From: Corynebacterium gottingense
GTDB lineage: Bacteria; Actinomycetota; Actinomycetes; Mycobacteriales; Mycobacteriaceae
Direction: 5' to 3'
Length of the DNA stretch: 64,000 bases
Assembly: GCF_003693265.1 (NCBI RefSeq)
Contig: NZ_RDRE01000011.1
Location: 1-64,000 of the forward strand
Made by a program: the position numbers and the translations under genes. The notes below the pieces were generated by a model. It saw only the letters and a program-made list of their open reading frames with translations. It made no database searches and was not told where the DNA came from. Below, in pieces: positions 43,734 through 53,023 of this stretch; the stretch's first letter is position 1, and each line of letters starts with the position of its first letter.

Positions 43734-45080
43734 ATGACCACCGCAACCGCATCGCCACCGACCTACTTCCGCACCCAACGACCAGACGACCCACTCAGTT
43801 CCGCCGCCCAGGCCACCCGCGAGGCCCACTTCGCCGTCTTCGCCCCGTACATCGACGGCGACATCGAGGACTTCGACCTGCGCGTCACCCAGATCCAGCA
43901 GGCCACCGGGTGGTCCAAGGGCTTCGTCGAACACGGCATCTTCGCCTACGCCACACTGCGGCACCTCCCCCAGCTCCAGGAGATCCACTGCCGCACGAAG
44001 CTGCTCGACATGTCGCACCTCACCGCCATCGAGCGGGTGCTCGCCGAGCTCGGGGAGGAGGTCGACCCTGAGGCTTTCGCGCTTATCGACGACACCTTGG
44101 CCGCCCTCTTCACGCCCTCCAAAACCGATCAGCACATGCCCCGGAGACACACCGTCACCAGACGCATCCGCGAGCTCATCCGCCAGATCGACCCGGAGCG
44201 CGCCTACGACCCGAAGCGCCGCCGAGAGCGAGCCGCTGCGGGGCCATCAGTCACGTTCGCAGACTTCGTCTTGGGCGGGGTGTCGCAGTCCGTGGTCCAG
44301 CTCAACACGGACGAGGTGACCGCGGCCCAGTGCAAGAAGAGCATTCTCCGTGTGGCGCGCGAGCAGAAGCTGACGTTGGCCGAGACGGTGGTGCGGCTGT
44401 TGACGGGGGAGGTGGTGGCGTCGGTAAGCCCGGTGCTCCACGTCTACGCGCCGAAGGGGCGCGCGGCGGGCGACCCGGTGCAGCTGCCCGGGAGCGGGTG
44501 GACGGGGCCGGAGGCGACGGCGGCGCTGGACGAGTGGATCGCACGGGCCGGTGCGCGCGAGGTGGACCTGGACGAGATTTCGCGGAAAAGTACCGAGAGC
44601 TACACGCCGACCGCGGAGATGCGCAGCTACGTCGTGGCGCGCGACGGCACATGTATTTTCCCGGGGTGCCACCGGTCGGCGGCGGACTGTCAACTGGACC
44701 ACCGCATCCCCTTCGACCGGGGTGGCACGACGACGCCGGACAACCTCTTCGCGCTCTGCCAGCACCATCACAACCTGAAAACCGATAAGCGGGCCACGTA
44801 CCTGGTCGACCGGGCGACCGGTGAGGTGGTCTGGCTGTTCGCCGACGGGACGTACGAGTTCGCCGAGTCCGAGGGGCTCCTCAACCAGGAAGCCGTGCCG
44901 ACGCACCCGCGATGGAGGTCCAGCCTGGACAGCGTGCGAAGGAATCGGGCGCGCGCCGCCGAGTTCGCCGCGAAGGGCCACGCGATCCTGGACGAGCTCG
45001 ACCGCGACCACGACGAGGAGAAGGCCAACGCGCGGATCGCGGCGCTCGAGCGGGAGTACGGAATGATTTTCCCGAGCTAG
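43734..45080 (+). CDS. DUF222 / HNH endonuclease-domain protein (REP13E12-like)
   Basis: This protein of about 448 residues has an N-terminal DUF222-type helical domain (residues ~30-250) and a C-terminal HNH motif (CIFPGCHRSAADCQLDHRIPFDRGGTTTPDNLFALCQHHHNLKTD), with the zinc Cys pair and the catalytic DH. Such genes are multicopy in actinobacteria and resemble the mycobacterial 13E12 repeat family; a mobile or intron-like origin is suspected, and the function is unproven. GGGGGGA precedes ATG 43734; an in-frame ATG about ten codons upstream has no ribosome site. Confidence 0.85.
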   Translation: MTTATASPPTYFRTQRPDDPLSSAAQATREAHFAVFAPYIDGDIEDFDLRVTQIQQATGWSKGFVEHGIFAYATLRHLPQLQEIHCRTKLLDMSHLTAIERVLAELGEEVDPEAFALIDDTLAALFTPSKTDQHMPRRHTVTRRIRELIRQIDPERAYDPKRRRERAAAGPSVTFADFVLGGVSQSVVQLNTDEVTAAQCKKSILRVAREQKLTLAETVVRLLTGEVVASVSPVLHVYAPKGRAAGDPVQLPGSGWTGPEATAALDEWIARAGAREVDLDEISRKSTESYTPTAEMRSYVVARDGTCIFPGCHRSAADCQLDHRIPFDRGGTTTPDNLFALCQHHHNLKTDKRATYLVDRATGEVVWLFADGTYEFAESEGLLNQEAVPTHPRWRSSLDSVRRNRARAAEFAAKGHAILDELDRDHDEEKANARIAALEREYGMIFPS

Positions 45081-45165
45081 TCCTTTTCACCGAGCGCGAA
45101 GTGGATACGCGCCCTAAACTTCGCTGGGCACGACCCACCATGCAACGAAAACGAGGTAGCACCAC

Positions 45166-46446
45166 ATGCAACTCCCCGCACCCCTCAACCAGATGGTCAA
45201 GGACGCCACGCTCGAACAGGTCATCGCCGCCATCGCCGGCGTGTTCGTGGCCGGCGGACTCGTCGGCGGCGCGATCAGCGCGATCGCCACCCAGAACACC
45301 GAGACCACCGAGACCACCACCGGCCCGACCCTGGAAGCCCGCGCGAAGCTCGACGCCCTCTACCAGGCGCCGGGTCCGGACTCCGGTAAGGACGCGTTCG
45401 ACGGCAACGGCCAGACCCACCCATTCAAGGGCCAGGTCATCCCCGGCTTCTCCGGCATGATCGAGATCGGCGACGGTTCTTTCTACGCCCTGCCTGATAA
45501 CGGCTTCGGCGCCAAGGACAACTCCTCCGACTTCCTGCTGCGCATCTACCACGTCAGGCCAAATTGGGAGACCGCGGAAACCGCCAAGGACCCGCAGGGC
45601 GTCGGCGGCGTCGAGGTGCTCGACTTCGCCGGGATGAAGGACCCGAACCACAAGATCCCGTGGGAGATCGTCAACAACGACACGGAGGACCGCCTCCTCA
45701 CCGGCGCGGATTTCGACCCCGAATCCTTCGTCCAGGCCGAGGACGGCACCTTCTGGGTCGGCGAAGAGTTCGGCCCGTACATCCTGCACCTTGACAAGGA
45801 CGGCACGCTTCTCGACGCCCCGTTCCCCTACCCCGGCGTCACCAGCCCGTCCAACCCGGCCTTGAAGGACGGGGAAACCCCCAACCTGCGTAACTCCAAG
45901 GGTTTCGAGCCCATGGCCACCGACGGGCGCTACCTCTACCCCATCTTCGAGGGCTATCTTGACGACGCCACCGACAAGCACGTCCGCGTCGTCTCCCAGT
46001 TCGACACCGAGGAAGGCAAGTACACCGGCAAGACCTGGAACTACGTCGCCGAGACCGAGGACGCGAACCTAGGCGACGCCTTCCTCACCGAGGACGGCCG
46101 CCTCCTCGTCCTCGAGCGCGACGACAACCTGGGCTCCGACGCGGCACTGAAGAAGGTCTTCGAGGTCAAGGGCTTCAAGGATGCGGAGCCGGGCAGCACC
46201 TTGGAGAAGGACTTGATGGTGGACCTGCTCAACATTGCAAACCCGGGCAAGATCGGCATGGTGTCCGACGCCCGCGCGTACGGCGTCGGCGACCCCTTCT
46301 CCTTCCCGCTGGTCAGCGTGGAAACCATCGTCCAGCTCAAGGACGGCCGCTACCTCACCGCCCTGGACAACAACTTCCCGGGCAACGACGGCCGCTACCG
46401 CGGCAAGCCGGACGACACCGAGATGCTCATCTTCTCCATCAAGTAG
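45166..46446 (+). CDS. secreted phytase-like esterase (esterase-like activity of phytase family)
   Basis: This 426-residue protein has an N-terminal hydrophobic segment (residues 18-42) that acts as signal or anchor. A beta-propeller follows with GFSGMIEIGDGSFYALPDNGFG, DPESFVQAEDGTFWVGEEFGPYILHLDKDG and NLRNSKGFEPMATDGRYLYPIFEG, the hallmark Glu/Asp-rich pattern of the phytase-like esterase domain. It probably hydrolyses phosphate esters outside the cell. GAGG lies upstream of ATG 45166. The last segment (TALDNNFPGNDGRYRGKPDDTEM) is complete. Confidence 0.85.
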   Translation: MQLPAPLNQMVKDATLEQVIAAIAGVFVAGGLVGGAISAIATQNTETTETTTGPTLEARAKLDALYQAPGPDSGKDAFDGNGQTHPFKGQVIPGFSGMIEIGDGSFYALPDNGFGAKDNSSDFLLRIYHVRPNWETAETAKDPQGVGGVEVLDFAGMKDPNHKIPWEIVNNDTEDRLLTGADFDPESFVQAEDGTFWVGEEFGPYILHLDKDGTLLDAPFPYPGVTSPSNPALKDGETPNLRNSKGFEPMATDGRYLYPIFEGYLDDATDKHVRVVSQFDTEEGKYTGKTWNYVAETEDANLGDAFLTEDGRLLVLERDDNLGSDAALKKVFEVKGFKDAEPGSTLEKDLMVDLLNIANPGKIGMVSDARAYGVGDPFSFPLVSVETIVQLKDGRYLTALDNNFPGNDGRYRGKPDDTEMLIFSIK

Positions 46447-46452
46447 CGCCCG

Positions 46453-46995
46453 CTACCGCAGGTAGAACCGGTCCACGACCTCGTACTTCGGGCCGCCGCT
46501 TCGACCTTGCCCGCGGTGCGACTCCATGAGGAGCACCTCGTCGACGGTGAAGTCGGGGCCGGAGTAGATGGAGAGGGCGTGGGCGTGGTCGTCGAGAAGC
46601 AGCATGTCCCGCGTCCTCGTCCCCCTGCGGGCGACTGACAGGTGGGCGCGCTGGCGCCGCCACTGCTCCGGGTCGAGCTGGCAGTCCGCCATGAGGTCCT
46701 TGAGCGGCGCCTTGTCCCCGCCGACGCCGATCCACAGCGTGCGGCGGTCGAAGCAGCCGGCGCCGCGCAGGTGCAGGCGCAGCGGGCGGGTAAACGCCGT
46801 CGCCTGCGAGAGGTGGTCGCTCACCGCGGCGGCGTCGTTCGGCTGGCTGCCGTAGAACGCGCACGTGATGTGCCAGTTGTCCGGGTCCGTCCAGCGCACC
46901 TCCGTGCCGGAGAACTCCCGGATCGGGCGCAGGGCAGTGATGAGGTGCTCCGTGACCTCGGCCGGTGGGACGATCGCTGCGAAGAGACGTCTCAT
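46453..46995 (-). CDS. thpR: RNA 2',3'-cyclic phosphodiesterase / 2'-5' RNA ligase (ThpR)
   Basis: This 180-residue 2H phosphoesterase has both HxT/S motifs (WHITCAF and RAHLSVAR), characteristic of the bacterial ThpR/LigT family that opens 2',3'-cyclic phosphates on RNA. ATG 46995 has TAGCGT seven bases upstream (47008-47003), giving a leaderless transcript divergent from the helicase gene. It converges with the phytase-like gene with six bases between stops. Confidence 0.9.
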   Translation of the reverse strand: MRRLFAAIVPPAEVTEHLITALRPIREFSGTEVRWTDPDNWHITCAFYGSQPNDAAAVSDHLSQATAFTRPLRLHLRGAGCFDRRTLWIGVGGDKAPLKDLMADCQLDPEQWRRQRAHLSVARRGTRTRDMLLLDDHAHALSIYSGPDFTVDEVLLMESHRGQGRSGGPKYEVVDRFYLR

Positions 46996-47002
46996 GCCCC
47001 TC

Positions 47003-47012
47003 ACGCTACCCT
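47003..47012. promoter_or_regulatory. overlapping divergent -10 boxes, both leaderless
   Basis: TACCCT (47007-47012, plus) lies eight bases before ATG 47021. TAGCGT (47008-47003, minus) lies seven bases before ATG 46995. The two hexamers share the two bases 47007-47008. Confidence 0.55.
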
Positions 47013-47020
47013 GGAAACTC

Positions 47021-49192
47021 ATGTTTGACCTTGCGAAAATCGGAAAGGGTCTGCCAGTAGCGGATTCCCTGGACCAGCTGCCCGATTCCGGCCCGCTCGT
47101 CGTACAGGCCCCGCCCGGAACGGGTAAGACGACGCTGCTGCCGCCGGCGATTGCAAACAAGGTCGGCAAAACCATCGTCACCGCGCCGAGGCGAGTCGCG
47201 GTGCGTTCGGCGGCGAGAAGGCTGGCGCACCTGGACGGTTCAGCTTTGGGCCAAAAAGTTGGCTACTCCATCCGCGGCGAGCATAAGAACGGCGCGCTCG
47301 TCGAGTTCGTCACCCCGGGCGTACTCCTTAACCGCCTGCTCAAGGATCCGGGGCTTGAGGGAGTCAATGCAGTCATCCTCGACGAGGTCCACGAGCGCCA
47401 GCTGGACACCGACCTGGTGCTGGCCATGTGCATGGAGGTCGCAGTGCTTCGCGACGATCTCTACCTCGCCGCCATGTCCGCCACCCTCGACGCGGGCACG
47501 TTCGCCCAGCACATGGGCGCGCACGTCATGTCCACGGAAGCGGTGACCCACCCGCTGGACATCGAGTACGCGCCGCACCCGGAGCGCGTCCAGGGCACGC
47601 GTGACTTCTACCGCCACGTTGCGCAGTTGGCGCAGGCCAGCACAACGCGCACCCTCGTCTTCGTCCCCGGCGCGCGCGAGGTGGACCTGGTGTACGGCGC
47701 ATGTGCTGATGCGAAGCCCCTGCACGGGCGGCTTTCCTCCGCCGAGCAGGACGAGGCGCTGAACGGAAGCTCCCAAGTCGTCGTCGCGACGAGTATTGCG
47801 GAGTCCTCGATCACGGTGCCGGGCGTGCGCCGCGTGGTCGACGCGGGCCTGTCGCGCGTGCCCAAGCGCGACAACCGCGGCATGACGGGGCTGGTCACGG
47901 TCTCGGAGGCCGTCACGAGTGCGGAGCAGCGGGCGGGCCGCGCAGGCAGGCTCGGGCCGGGGCACGTCATTCGAGCATTTTCCCGCGATGACTTCCAAAA
48001 ATTCGCGGCGGACATTTCGCCCGAAATTGCCACCAGCGACCTCACCGGCGCCGCGCTCGCCATCGCGGCGTGGGGCTCGCCCGACCTGCCGTTGCTCGAT
48101 CAGCCGCCGGAGCAGTCGCTTGCCGACGCCCACGCCACCCTCCGCCAACTCGGAGCCCTCGACGCCGACAACGCCATCACCACTTTTGGCCGAAAACTTG
48201 TGGGCCTGCCGCTGGACCCCCGGCTCGGGGCGGCGCTGCTGGAGTACGGGTCGGGGGCGGCGGAGTGCGTCGCCAGGCTCGGCGACATGGACACGAAGCG
48301 GCTCGGCCGGCTCGTGCCGAAAACCTCAAAGGTCCCCGACGGCGACGTGATTGCGACTGCGTTCCCGCAGTGGGTGGCAAAGCGGGGCGGCGACGAGTAC
48401 CTGCTGGCCAGCGGCACCCGCGCAACTTTTGCAGGAAAAGAAGAGTGGATCGCCGCCGCCGAGGTGCAGAGGACGTCCCGCGGCGCCATCATCCGCGAGG
48501 CCGCGCCGTATCACCTGCCGGAAGCGCGCGTCGAGGAGACCGTCCGAGCAACCTTGCACAACGGGAAGGTCCGCGGGCGGAAGGTTCGGGCGGTCGGCGC
48601 GATCGAGCTGTCGTCGACGCCAGTGAAACTGTCGCCGGAAGAGGCGCAGGGGGCGCTCAAAGGGATCTCCCTGGAGGATCTCCAACTCGACGACGCGGCG
48701 CAGAAGCTCAAGCAGCGGCTGGACTTCCTGCACGACGCGCTTGGCAGTCCGTGGCCCGATGTGTCGCGTGGCGACTATTCGGTGGAGGTTGGCGAGCTGG
48801 CGGGTGGGGCGTCGATAAGCGAGCTCAATATGCGCAACGCACTCATGCGGCAGCTGCCGTGGCCCGAGGCCGCGAAGCTGGACGAGCTCGCGCCGGAGCG
48901 GCTGCCGATCGGCAGGATCGATTACTCGACGGGGCGACCGCTCGTACGGGTGAAGCTGCAGCTGGCGTTCGGGCTGGCGGACTCGCCGGTGATCGCGGGG
49001 CGCAAACTTCTCTTCCACCTGCTGTCGCCGGCCGGGCGCGAGCTGGCCGTCACCGACGACCTCCGCAGCTTCTGGGACGGCCCGTACCAGGACGTGCGCA
49101 AGGAGATGCGCGGCCGCTACCCCAAGCACCCGTGGCCGGAGGACCCGTGGAGCGCGACGCCGACTGCACGCACAAAAAAGCACCAAAACTAA
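47021..49192 (+). CDS. hrpB: DEAH-box RNA helicase, HrpB-like
   Basis: This 723-residue superfamily 2 helicase has Walker A APPGTGKTT near residue 35, DEVH (motif II) in ILDEVHERQLDTDLVL, SAT (motif III) in AAMSATLDA and motif VI QRAGRAGRLGPG. The C-terminal HrpB-type region (GRKLVGLPLDPRLGAAL...RYPKHPWPEDPWSATPT) is intact. HrpB proteins are DEAH helicases of poorly known RNA role. The start is set by TACCCT eight bases upstream; the frame is open further upstream but crosses the thpR gene. It contains imperfect copies of the dispersed palindrome at 47243, 48182 and 48425. Confidence 0.9.
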   Translation: MFDLAKIGKGLPVADSLDQLPDSGPLVVQAPPGTGKTTLLPPAIANKVGKTIVTAPRRVAVRSAARRLAHLDGSALGQKVGYSIRGEHKNGALVEFVTPGVLLNRLLKDPGLEGVNAVILDEVHERQLDTDLVLAMCMEVAVLRDDLYLAAMSATLDAGTFAQHMGAHVMSTEAVTHPLDIEYAPHPERVQGTRDFYRHVAQLAQASTTRTLVFVPGAREVDLVYGACADAKPLHGRLSSAEQDEALNGSSQVVVATSIAESSITVPGVRRVVDAGLSRVPKRDNRGMTGLVTVSEAVTSAEQRAGRAGRLGPGHVIRAFSRDDFQKFAADISPEIATSDLTGAALAIAAWGSPDLPLLDQPPEQSLADAHATLRQLGALDADNAITTFGRKLVGLPLDPRLGAALLEYGSGAAECVARLGDMDTKRLGRLVPKTSKVPDGDVIATAFPQWVAKRGGDEYLLASGTRATFAGKEEWIAAAEVQRTSRGAIIREAAPYHLPEARVEETVRATLHNGKVRGRKVRAVGAIELSSTPVKLSPEEAQGALKGISLEDLQLDDAAQKLKQRLDFLHDALGSPWPDVSRGDYSVEVGELAGGASISELNMRNALMRQLPWPEAAKLDELAPERLPIGRIDYSTGRPLVRVKLQLAFGLADSPVIAGRKLLFHLLSPAGRELAVTDDLRSFWDGPYQDVRKEMRGRYPKHPWPEDPWSATPTARTKKHQN

Positions 49193-49226
49193 CAGATTTG
49201 GGGGCTCGCCGGGTAACTTATTCGCC

Positions 49227-50690
49227 ATGACTACCCGCGCCCACACTGTAACTATGTGGACTTTGGTCTCCCTGATCATCGGCTCCACCATCGGCTCCGG
49301 CATCTTTGCCCTGCCGCAAAACATCGGCTCGGTGGCCAGCCCCGGGGCGATGCTGATCGGCTGGGTGATCGCCGGCGTGGGCATGCTCTCTGTCGCGTTT
49401 GTGTTCCAGATCCTGGCGCGTCGCAAGCCGCACCTGGACTCCGGCGTGTACTCCTACGTGCGCGCGGGCCTGGGCGACTTCATCGGCTTTACCAGCGGGT
49501 TAGGGTACTGGCTGGGCTCCGTGATGGCGCAGGTGGGCTACGCCACCCTGTTCTTCTCCACCATCGGCTACTACGTGCCGGCGTTCAAGAACGACTGGGT
49601 GCTGGCCGGCGCGGTGACCGTCCTGACCTGGACGATCTTTGCCATGCTCACGCGCGGGGTGAAGCAGGCCGCGGTGATGAACGTGATCACCACGGTGGCC
49701 AAGTTGGTGCCGATTTTGTGCTTCGTGGTCCTCGTCGCCTTCCTCGGCTTTTCCTGGGACAAATTCACGTTGGACTTTTGGGGCGAAAGTTCTTCGATCC
49801 CGTTTTCCCAGCAGCTGCAGGGCATCATGCTGTACACGGTGTGGGTGTTCATCGGTATCGAGGGCGCCTCGGTGTACTCCAAGCAGGCGCGCACGCGCAC
49901 GGACGTCGGCCGCGCCACCATCATCGGCTTCCTCTCCGTCCTCCTGCTGCTGGTCGCGGTGTCGACGCTGTCCTACGGCGTGCTCACCCAGCCGGAGCTG
50001 GCGGCGCTGCCGGAAAACTCGATGGGCGCGGTCCTCGAGGCGGTCGTCGGTCCGTGGGGCGGCGTGTTCATCTCCATCGGCCTGTGCCTGTCGGTGCTCG
50101 GCGCCTACGTGTCGTGGCAGATGCTGTGCGCGGAGCCGATCGTGCTCATGGCCAACGACGGCCTGCTGCCCAAGGCCCTGGGCAAGACGAACAACGAGGG
50201 ATCCCCGTTCCGCGCGCAGCTCATCTCCACGGTGGTGATCCAGCTCTTTGTCATCATCTTCTTTTCCAACGAGGCCTCCTACAACGCGATGGTGCAGCTG
50301 GCCACCATCATGTACCTGCTGCCCTACATCTTCTCCTCGCTGTACCTGATCCTGCTGGCCTCGCGCGGCAAGGGCCTGAGCCACCCGCACGCGGGCGAGC
50401 GTTTCGACGACTCCGGGCCGGCCACCACCCGCGCGGACGACCGCCGCAGCCTCATCATCGGCGTGGTCGGGTTCGTCTACTCGCTGTGGCTCGTCTACGC
50501 CGCGGACCCGGTCTACGTGCTGCTGGGCGCGCTCGCGGTCCTGCCGTGCATCGTGCCGTACGTGTGGACGCGCGTGCACAACAAGGAGCGCCTGTTCAAT
50601 GCGTTCGAGTGGGTTGTCGTCGCCATCGTTGTCGTCGGCGCCGCGTTCGCGGTGCTCAGGCTTATCGACGGCACACTCACCCTCAGCTAA
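49227..50690 (+). CDS. APC-superfamily basic amino acid antiporter/permease
   Basis: This 487-residue protein has twelve hydrophobic segments. LIIGSTIGSGIFALPQNIG in the first helix and YTVWVFIGIEGASVYSKQARTRTDVGRA in the sixth place it with the basic amino acid/polyamine antiporter branch (ArcD/LysI-like). It probably exchanges lysine, arginine or ornithine. ATG 49227 has TAACTT (49214-49219) seven bases upstream (leaderless). It converges with a TetR gene, with an eight-base overlap. Confidence 0.87.
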   Translation: MTTRAHTVTMWTLVSLIIGSTIGSGIFALPQNIGSVASPGAMLIGWVIAGVGMLSVAFVFQILARRKPHLDSGVYSYVRAGLGDFIGFTSGLGYWLGSVMAQVGYATLFFSTIGYYVPAFKNDWVLAGAVTVLTWTIFAMLTRGVKQAAVMNVITTVAKLVPILCFVVLVAFLGFSWDKFTLDFWGESSSIPFSQQLQGIMLYTVWVFIGIEGASVYSKQARTRTDVGRATIIGFLSVLLLLVAVSTLSYGVLTQPELAALPENSMGAVLEAVVGPWGGVFISIGLCLSVLGAYVSWQMLCAEPIVLMANDGLLPKALGKTNNEGSPFRAQLISTVVIQLFVIIFFSNEASYNAMVQLATIMYLLPYIFSSLYLILLASRGKGLSHPHAGERFDDSGPATTRADDRRSLIIGVVGFVYSLWLVYAADPVYVLLGALAVLPCIVPYVWTRVHNKERLFNAFEWVVVAIVVVGAAFAVLRLIDGTLTLS

Positions 50691-51285
50691 CGCCAATCAC
50701 CGGCCACAACACCTCGGTGATGCGCTCGGCCTGCAGCTTCGCGCTGCCCACGTTAAAAGTGGAGCGCAGAATCACAGCACCGACGACCATTGCGCCGACG
50801 ACGCCCGGGTCGGCCTCGGGGCGCAGGGTGCCCTTCGTCTGGGCGTCCTCGATGTCCTCGATGAACCTGTCGTAGAACGCCTCTTCGAAGCGCTCGCGCC
50901 ACGCGACCACGAGCGGGTCGGCAGAGGCGATGAGCGAGCCGAAGACGCGGGTGCCCACATTGTCCTCGATGAAGGAACCGAGCTCCGTGATGTACTCGCG
51001 GAACGCCTCCTTGGTCAGCGCGTCATCCTCGGAGTAGTAGTCCACGATGTTGGGGATGGAGATGGCGATGTTGTCCAGCGCGTCGACCAGCATCTCTTTG
51101 CGGTCCGCGTAGCGACGGTAGATGGTCGTTTTGGCCACACCGGAATCGGCGACGACCGCGTCGATGGAGGTTGCGCTAAACCCCTCGCGCTGCGCGATGC
51201 GGAGCACGGATGCGTAGATCCGCTCCTCGGTGGTGAGCTTCTTGGCGGAACCGTCTCCTTTTGCGTCACGATCAATGTGTGCCAT
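50683..51285 (-). CDS. TetR family transcriptional regulator
   Basis: This 200-residue protein has an N-terminal TetR helix-turn-helix (RIYASVLRIAQREGFSATSIDAVVADSGVAKTTIYRRYADRKEMLVDAL) and a helical ligand domain with a C-terminal TetR_C-like region (DPLVVAWRERFEEAFYDRFIEDIE). The target is unknown; the broken TSUP transporter gene lies immediately upstream on the same strand. The start at 51285 has CAGAAT eight bases upstream on the minus strand. Confidence 0.9.
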   Translation of the reverse strand: MAHIDRDAKGDGSAKKLTTEERIYASVLRIAQREGFSATSIDAVVADSGVAKTTIYRRYADRKEMLVDALDNIAISIPNIVDYYSEDDALTKEAFREYITELGSFIEDNVGTRVFGSLIASADPLVVAWRERFEEAFYDRFIEDIEDAQTKGTLRPEADPGVVGAMVVGAVILRSTFNVGSAKLQAERITEVLWPVIGVS

Positions 51286-51307
51286 ACGTCAATATTCTGG
51301 CATATCC

Positions 51308-51983
51308 CTAGGAGCGTGTCAGCAGTTCCTGCCACCCGAGGCGCAGGCAGAGCACCACAACGAGCACCAAAAGCGCGATACGCACGAGTTTTGAACCGCC
51401 GCTCAATACGGTCCTTGCCCCCCAATTGGGCGCCCACCACGTTCGCCGCAGCAAGCACGAGCGCTAACTTCCACTCAACAAAGCCGCCCGCGATGAACAC
51501 CACGAGTGCCCCGGTGTTCGTCGCGGTGTTGATCACCTTCGCCATCGCGGCGGACTGCAGGAACGACTGGGTGAACACGGCCGTGAACCCCATAATGAGG
51601 AACATGCCGGTGCCGGGGCCGCGATGGCCAGCCCGATGAGCGCGCGCCGCCGGGTGATCAGCCGGTTCCCCTCCGCCCCGAACTCGGGCTTCAGCGTGAT
51701 GAAGACGCCCACGGCCAGCAGCAGGACGATGATTGCGGGGCGGATGACGGAGTCGCTGATCAGGGCGACCGCCAGGGCCCCGCCTGCCGACGCACACCCC
51801 GCCGCCACCGCGTACCCCCAGGTCACCCGCGGGACGCCAACCTTGCGCACCAGCGTCGCCGCGGCGGAGGCGGTGCCGGTCACCGCCGCGACCTTGTTGG
51901 TGGCCAGCACGCTCGCCGCCGACGACGGCGTCGATCCACCCGGCCGCCGCCGACGCCACCGCGAGCAGGAGAAGTGTGCCCAT
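51308..51983 (-). pseudogene. TSUP (TauE/SafE) family sulfite/anion exporter, disrupted
   Basis: Pieces of one transporter are spread over different frames: MGTLLLLAVASAAAGWIDAVVGG; then ASVLATNKVAAVTGTASAAATLVRK to RRRALIGLAIA; then GTGMFLIMGFTAVFTQSFLQSAAMAKVINTATNTGALVVF to GAQLGG; and finally KLVRIALLVLVVVLCLRLGWQELLTRS with TAG at 51310-51308. The segment after VVGG that should hold the family's GGGG-LI loop, about 20 residues, is missing. Two single-base shifts occur in G/C-rich runs. The gene is dead unless the shifts are sequencing errors; the missing loop argues for real decay. Confidence 0.82.
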
Positions 51984-51991
51984 GGCAGTAA

Positions 51992-52001
51992 ACGCTACTA
52001 T
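51992..52001. promoter_or_regulatory. overlapping divergent -10 boxes of the TSUP pseudogene and AbrB-type gene
   Basis: TACTAT (51996-52001) lies eight bases before ATG 52010. On the minus strand TAGCGT (51997-51992) lies eight bases before ATG 51983. The arrangement matches that at 47003-47012. Confidence 0.5.
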
Positions 52002-52009
52002 GAGGTCCT

Positions 52010-53023
52010 ATGCAGCGTTGGATGGTTGTGGCCCCGGCTTCGGTGTTGCTGGGCTGGGTGCTCTCCGCGCTCCATGTGCCCGCAGCCTGGATCCTCGGCG
52101 CCATCATCGCCTCCGGCGCCGCGGCGCTGATCACCGGCAGCGACCTGCCGCTGGATGACCGCGTGTTCCGGCTCGCCCGCGGTGCAGTCGGCGTGATGGC
52201 GGCGTTGCCGCTGGTGGGCATCCCGCCGAGGGAGCTGCTGCCGTTTCTCCTTCCCGGCGTCGCCGCCGCCGCGTTCGTGATCGTGCTGGCGTTCGTCGGC
52301 GGTTTCGTGCTGGCCAACCACGGTGTGTCGCGGGAGACCGGTGTGCTGTCATTGCTGGCGGGTGGGGCGTCGTTAATGCCCGCGATTGCAAAGGACGTCG
52401 GGGCCGACGTGCGCTACGTGACCCTCACGCAGTACCTCCGCCTGCTCGTGGTCTCTATGACCCTGCCGCTGGTGGCGGGGCTGCTCAGCGCACCGCAGAC
52501 GCACGCCCCGGAGGAAACGGACCCGTACTGGTGGATGTGGCTGCTCGTGCCGGCGATCGTGCTGGTGGGCCAGCCGCTGGGCAAGCTGTTGCGCCTGCCC
52601 AACTCAAGCGTGTTCGGCCCGATGCTGCTCACCGCGCTCCTCGGTTCGCTCACCCCGTTCCAGATCATCCCGCCGCAGCCGCTCATGGTCGGGGCGTTCC
52701 TCTGCCTCGGCTGGATGTGCGGCGGCGGGCTCTCCGTGCCGGCGCTGCGGCAGTTCAGCCGGCTGCTGCCGGCCACGCTCGCCTACATCGTGCTGCTCAT
52801 GGCGGCGTGCGCGGCGTCCGGCTGGGTGATGTCTAAGTGGCTCGGGCTCTCGCTCTACGAGGGCTACCTGGCCACCACGCCCGGCGCGCTGGAGACTGCG
52901 CTCGCGCTGTCCGCGGAGGGCGGCGCGGGGCCGGCCGTGGTGTCGCTGCAGATCATCCGGCTGGTGTGCATCCTCATCGTCGCCGGCTACCTGCCCAACC
53001 TGCTGCGGAAGCTTTCGCGCTAG
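52010..53023 (+). CDS. AbrB-type (ammonia-monooxygenase regulator family) membrane protein
   Basis: This 337-residue protein has about ten hydrophobic segments in two repeats. Each has the pattern LPxAWxLGAIxAxGxxAL (VPAAWILGAIIASGAAALI; LRLPNSSVFGPMLLTALLG) typical of the AbrB/YgfX-like PF05145 family. Despite the 'regulator' name, these look like transporters; the substrate is unknown. ATG 52010 is leaderless. It converges with the DUF885 gene, with a four-base overlap. Confidence 0.82.
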   Translation: MQRWMVVAPASVLLGWVLSALHVPAAWILGAIIASGAAALITGSDLPLDDRVFRLARGAVGVMAALPLVGIPPRELLPFLLPGVAAAAFVIVLAFVGGFVLANHGVSRETGVLSLLAGGASLMPAIAKDVGADVRYVTLTQYLRLLVVSMTLPLVAGLLSAPQTHAPEETDPYWWMWLLVPAIVLVGQPLGKLLRLPNSSVFGPMLLTALLGSLTPFQIIPPQPLMVGAFLCLGWMCGGGLSVPALRQFSRLLPATLAYIVLLMAACAASGWVMSKWLGLSLYEGYLATTPGALETALALSAEGGAGPAVVSLQIIRLVCILIVAGYLPNLLRKLSR

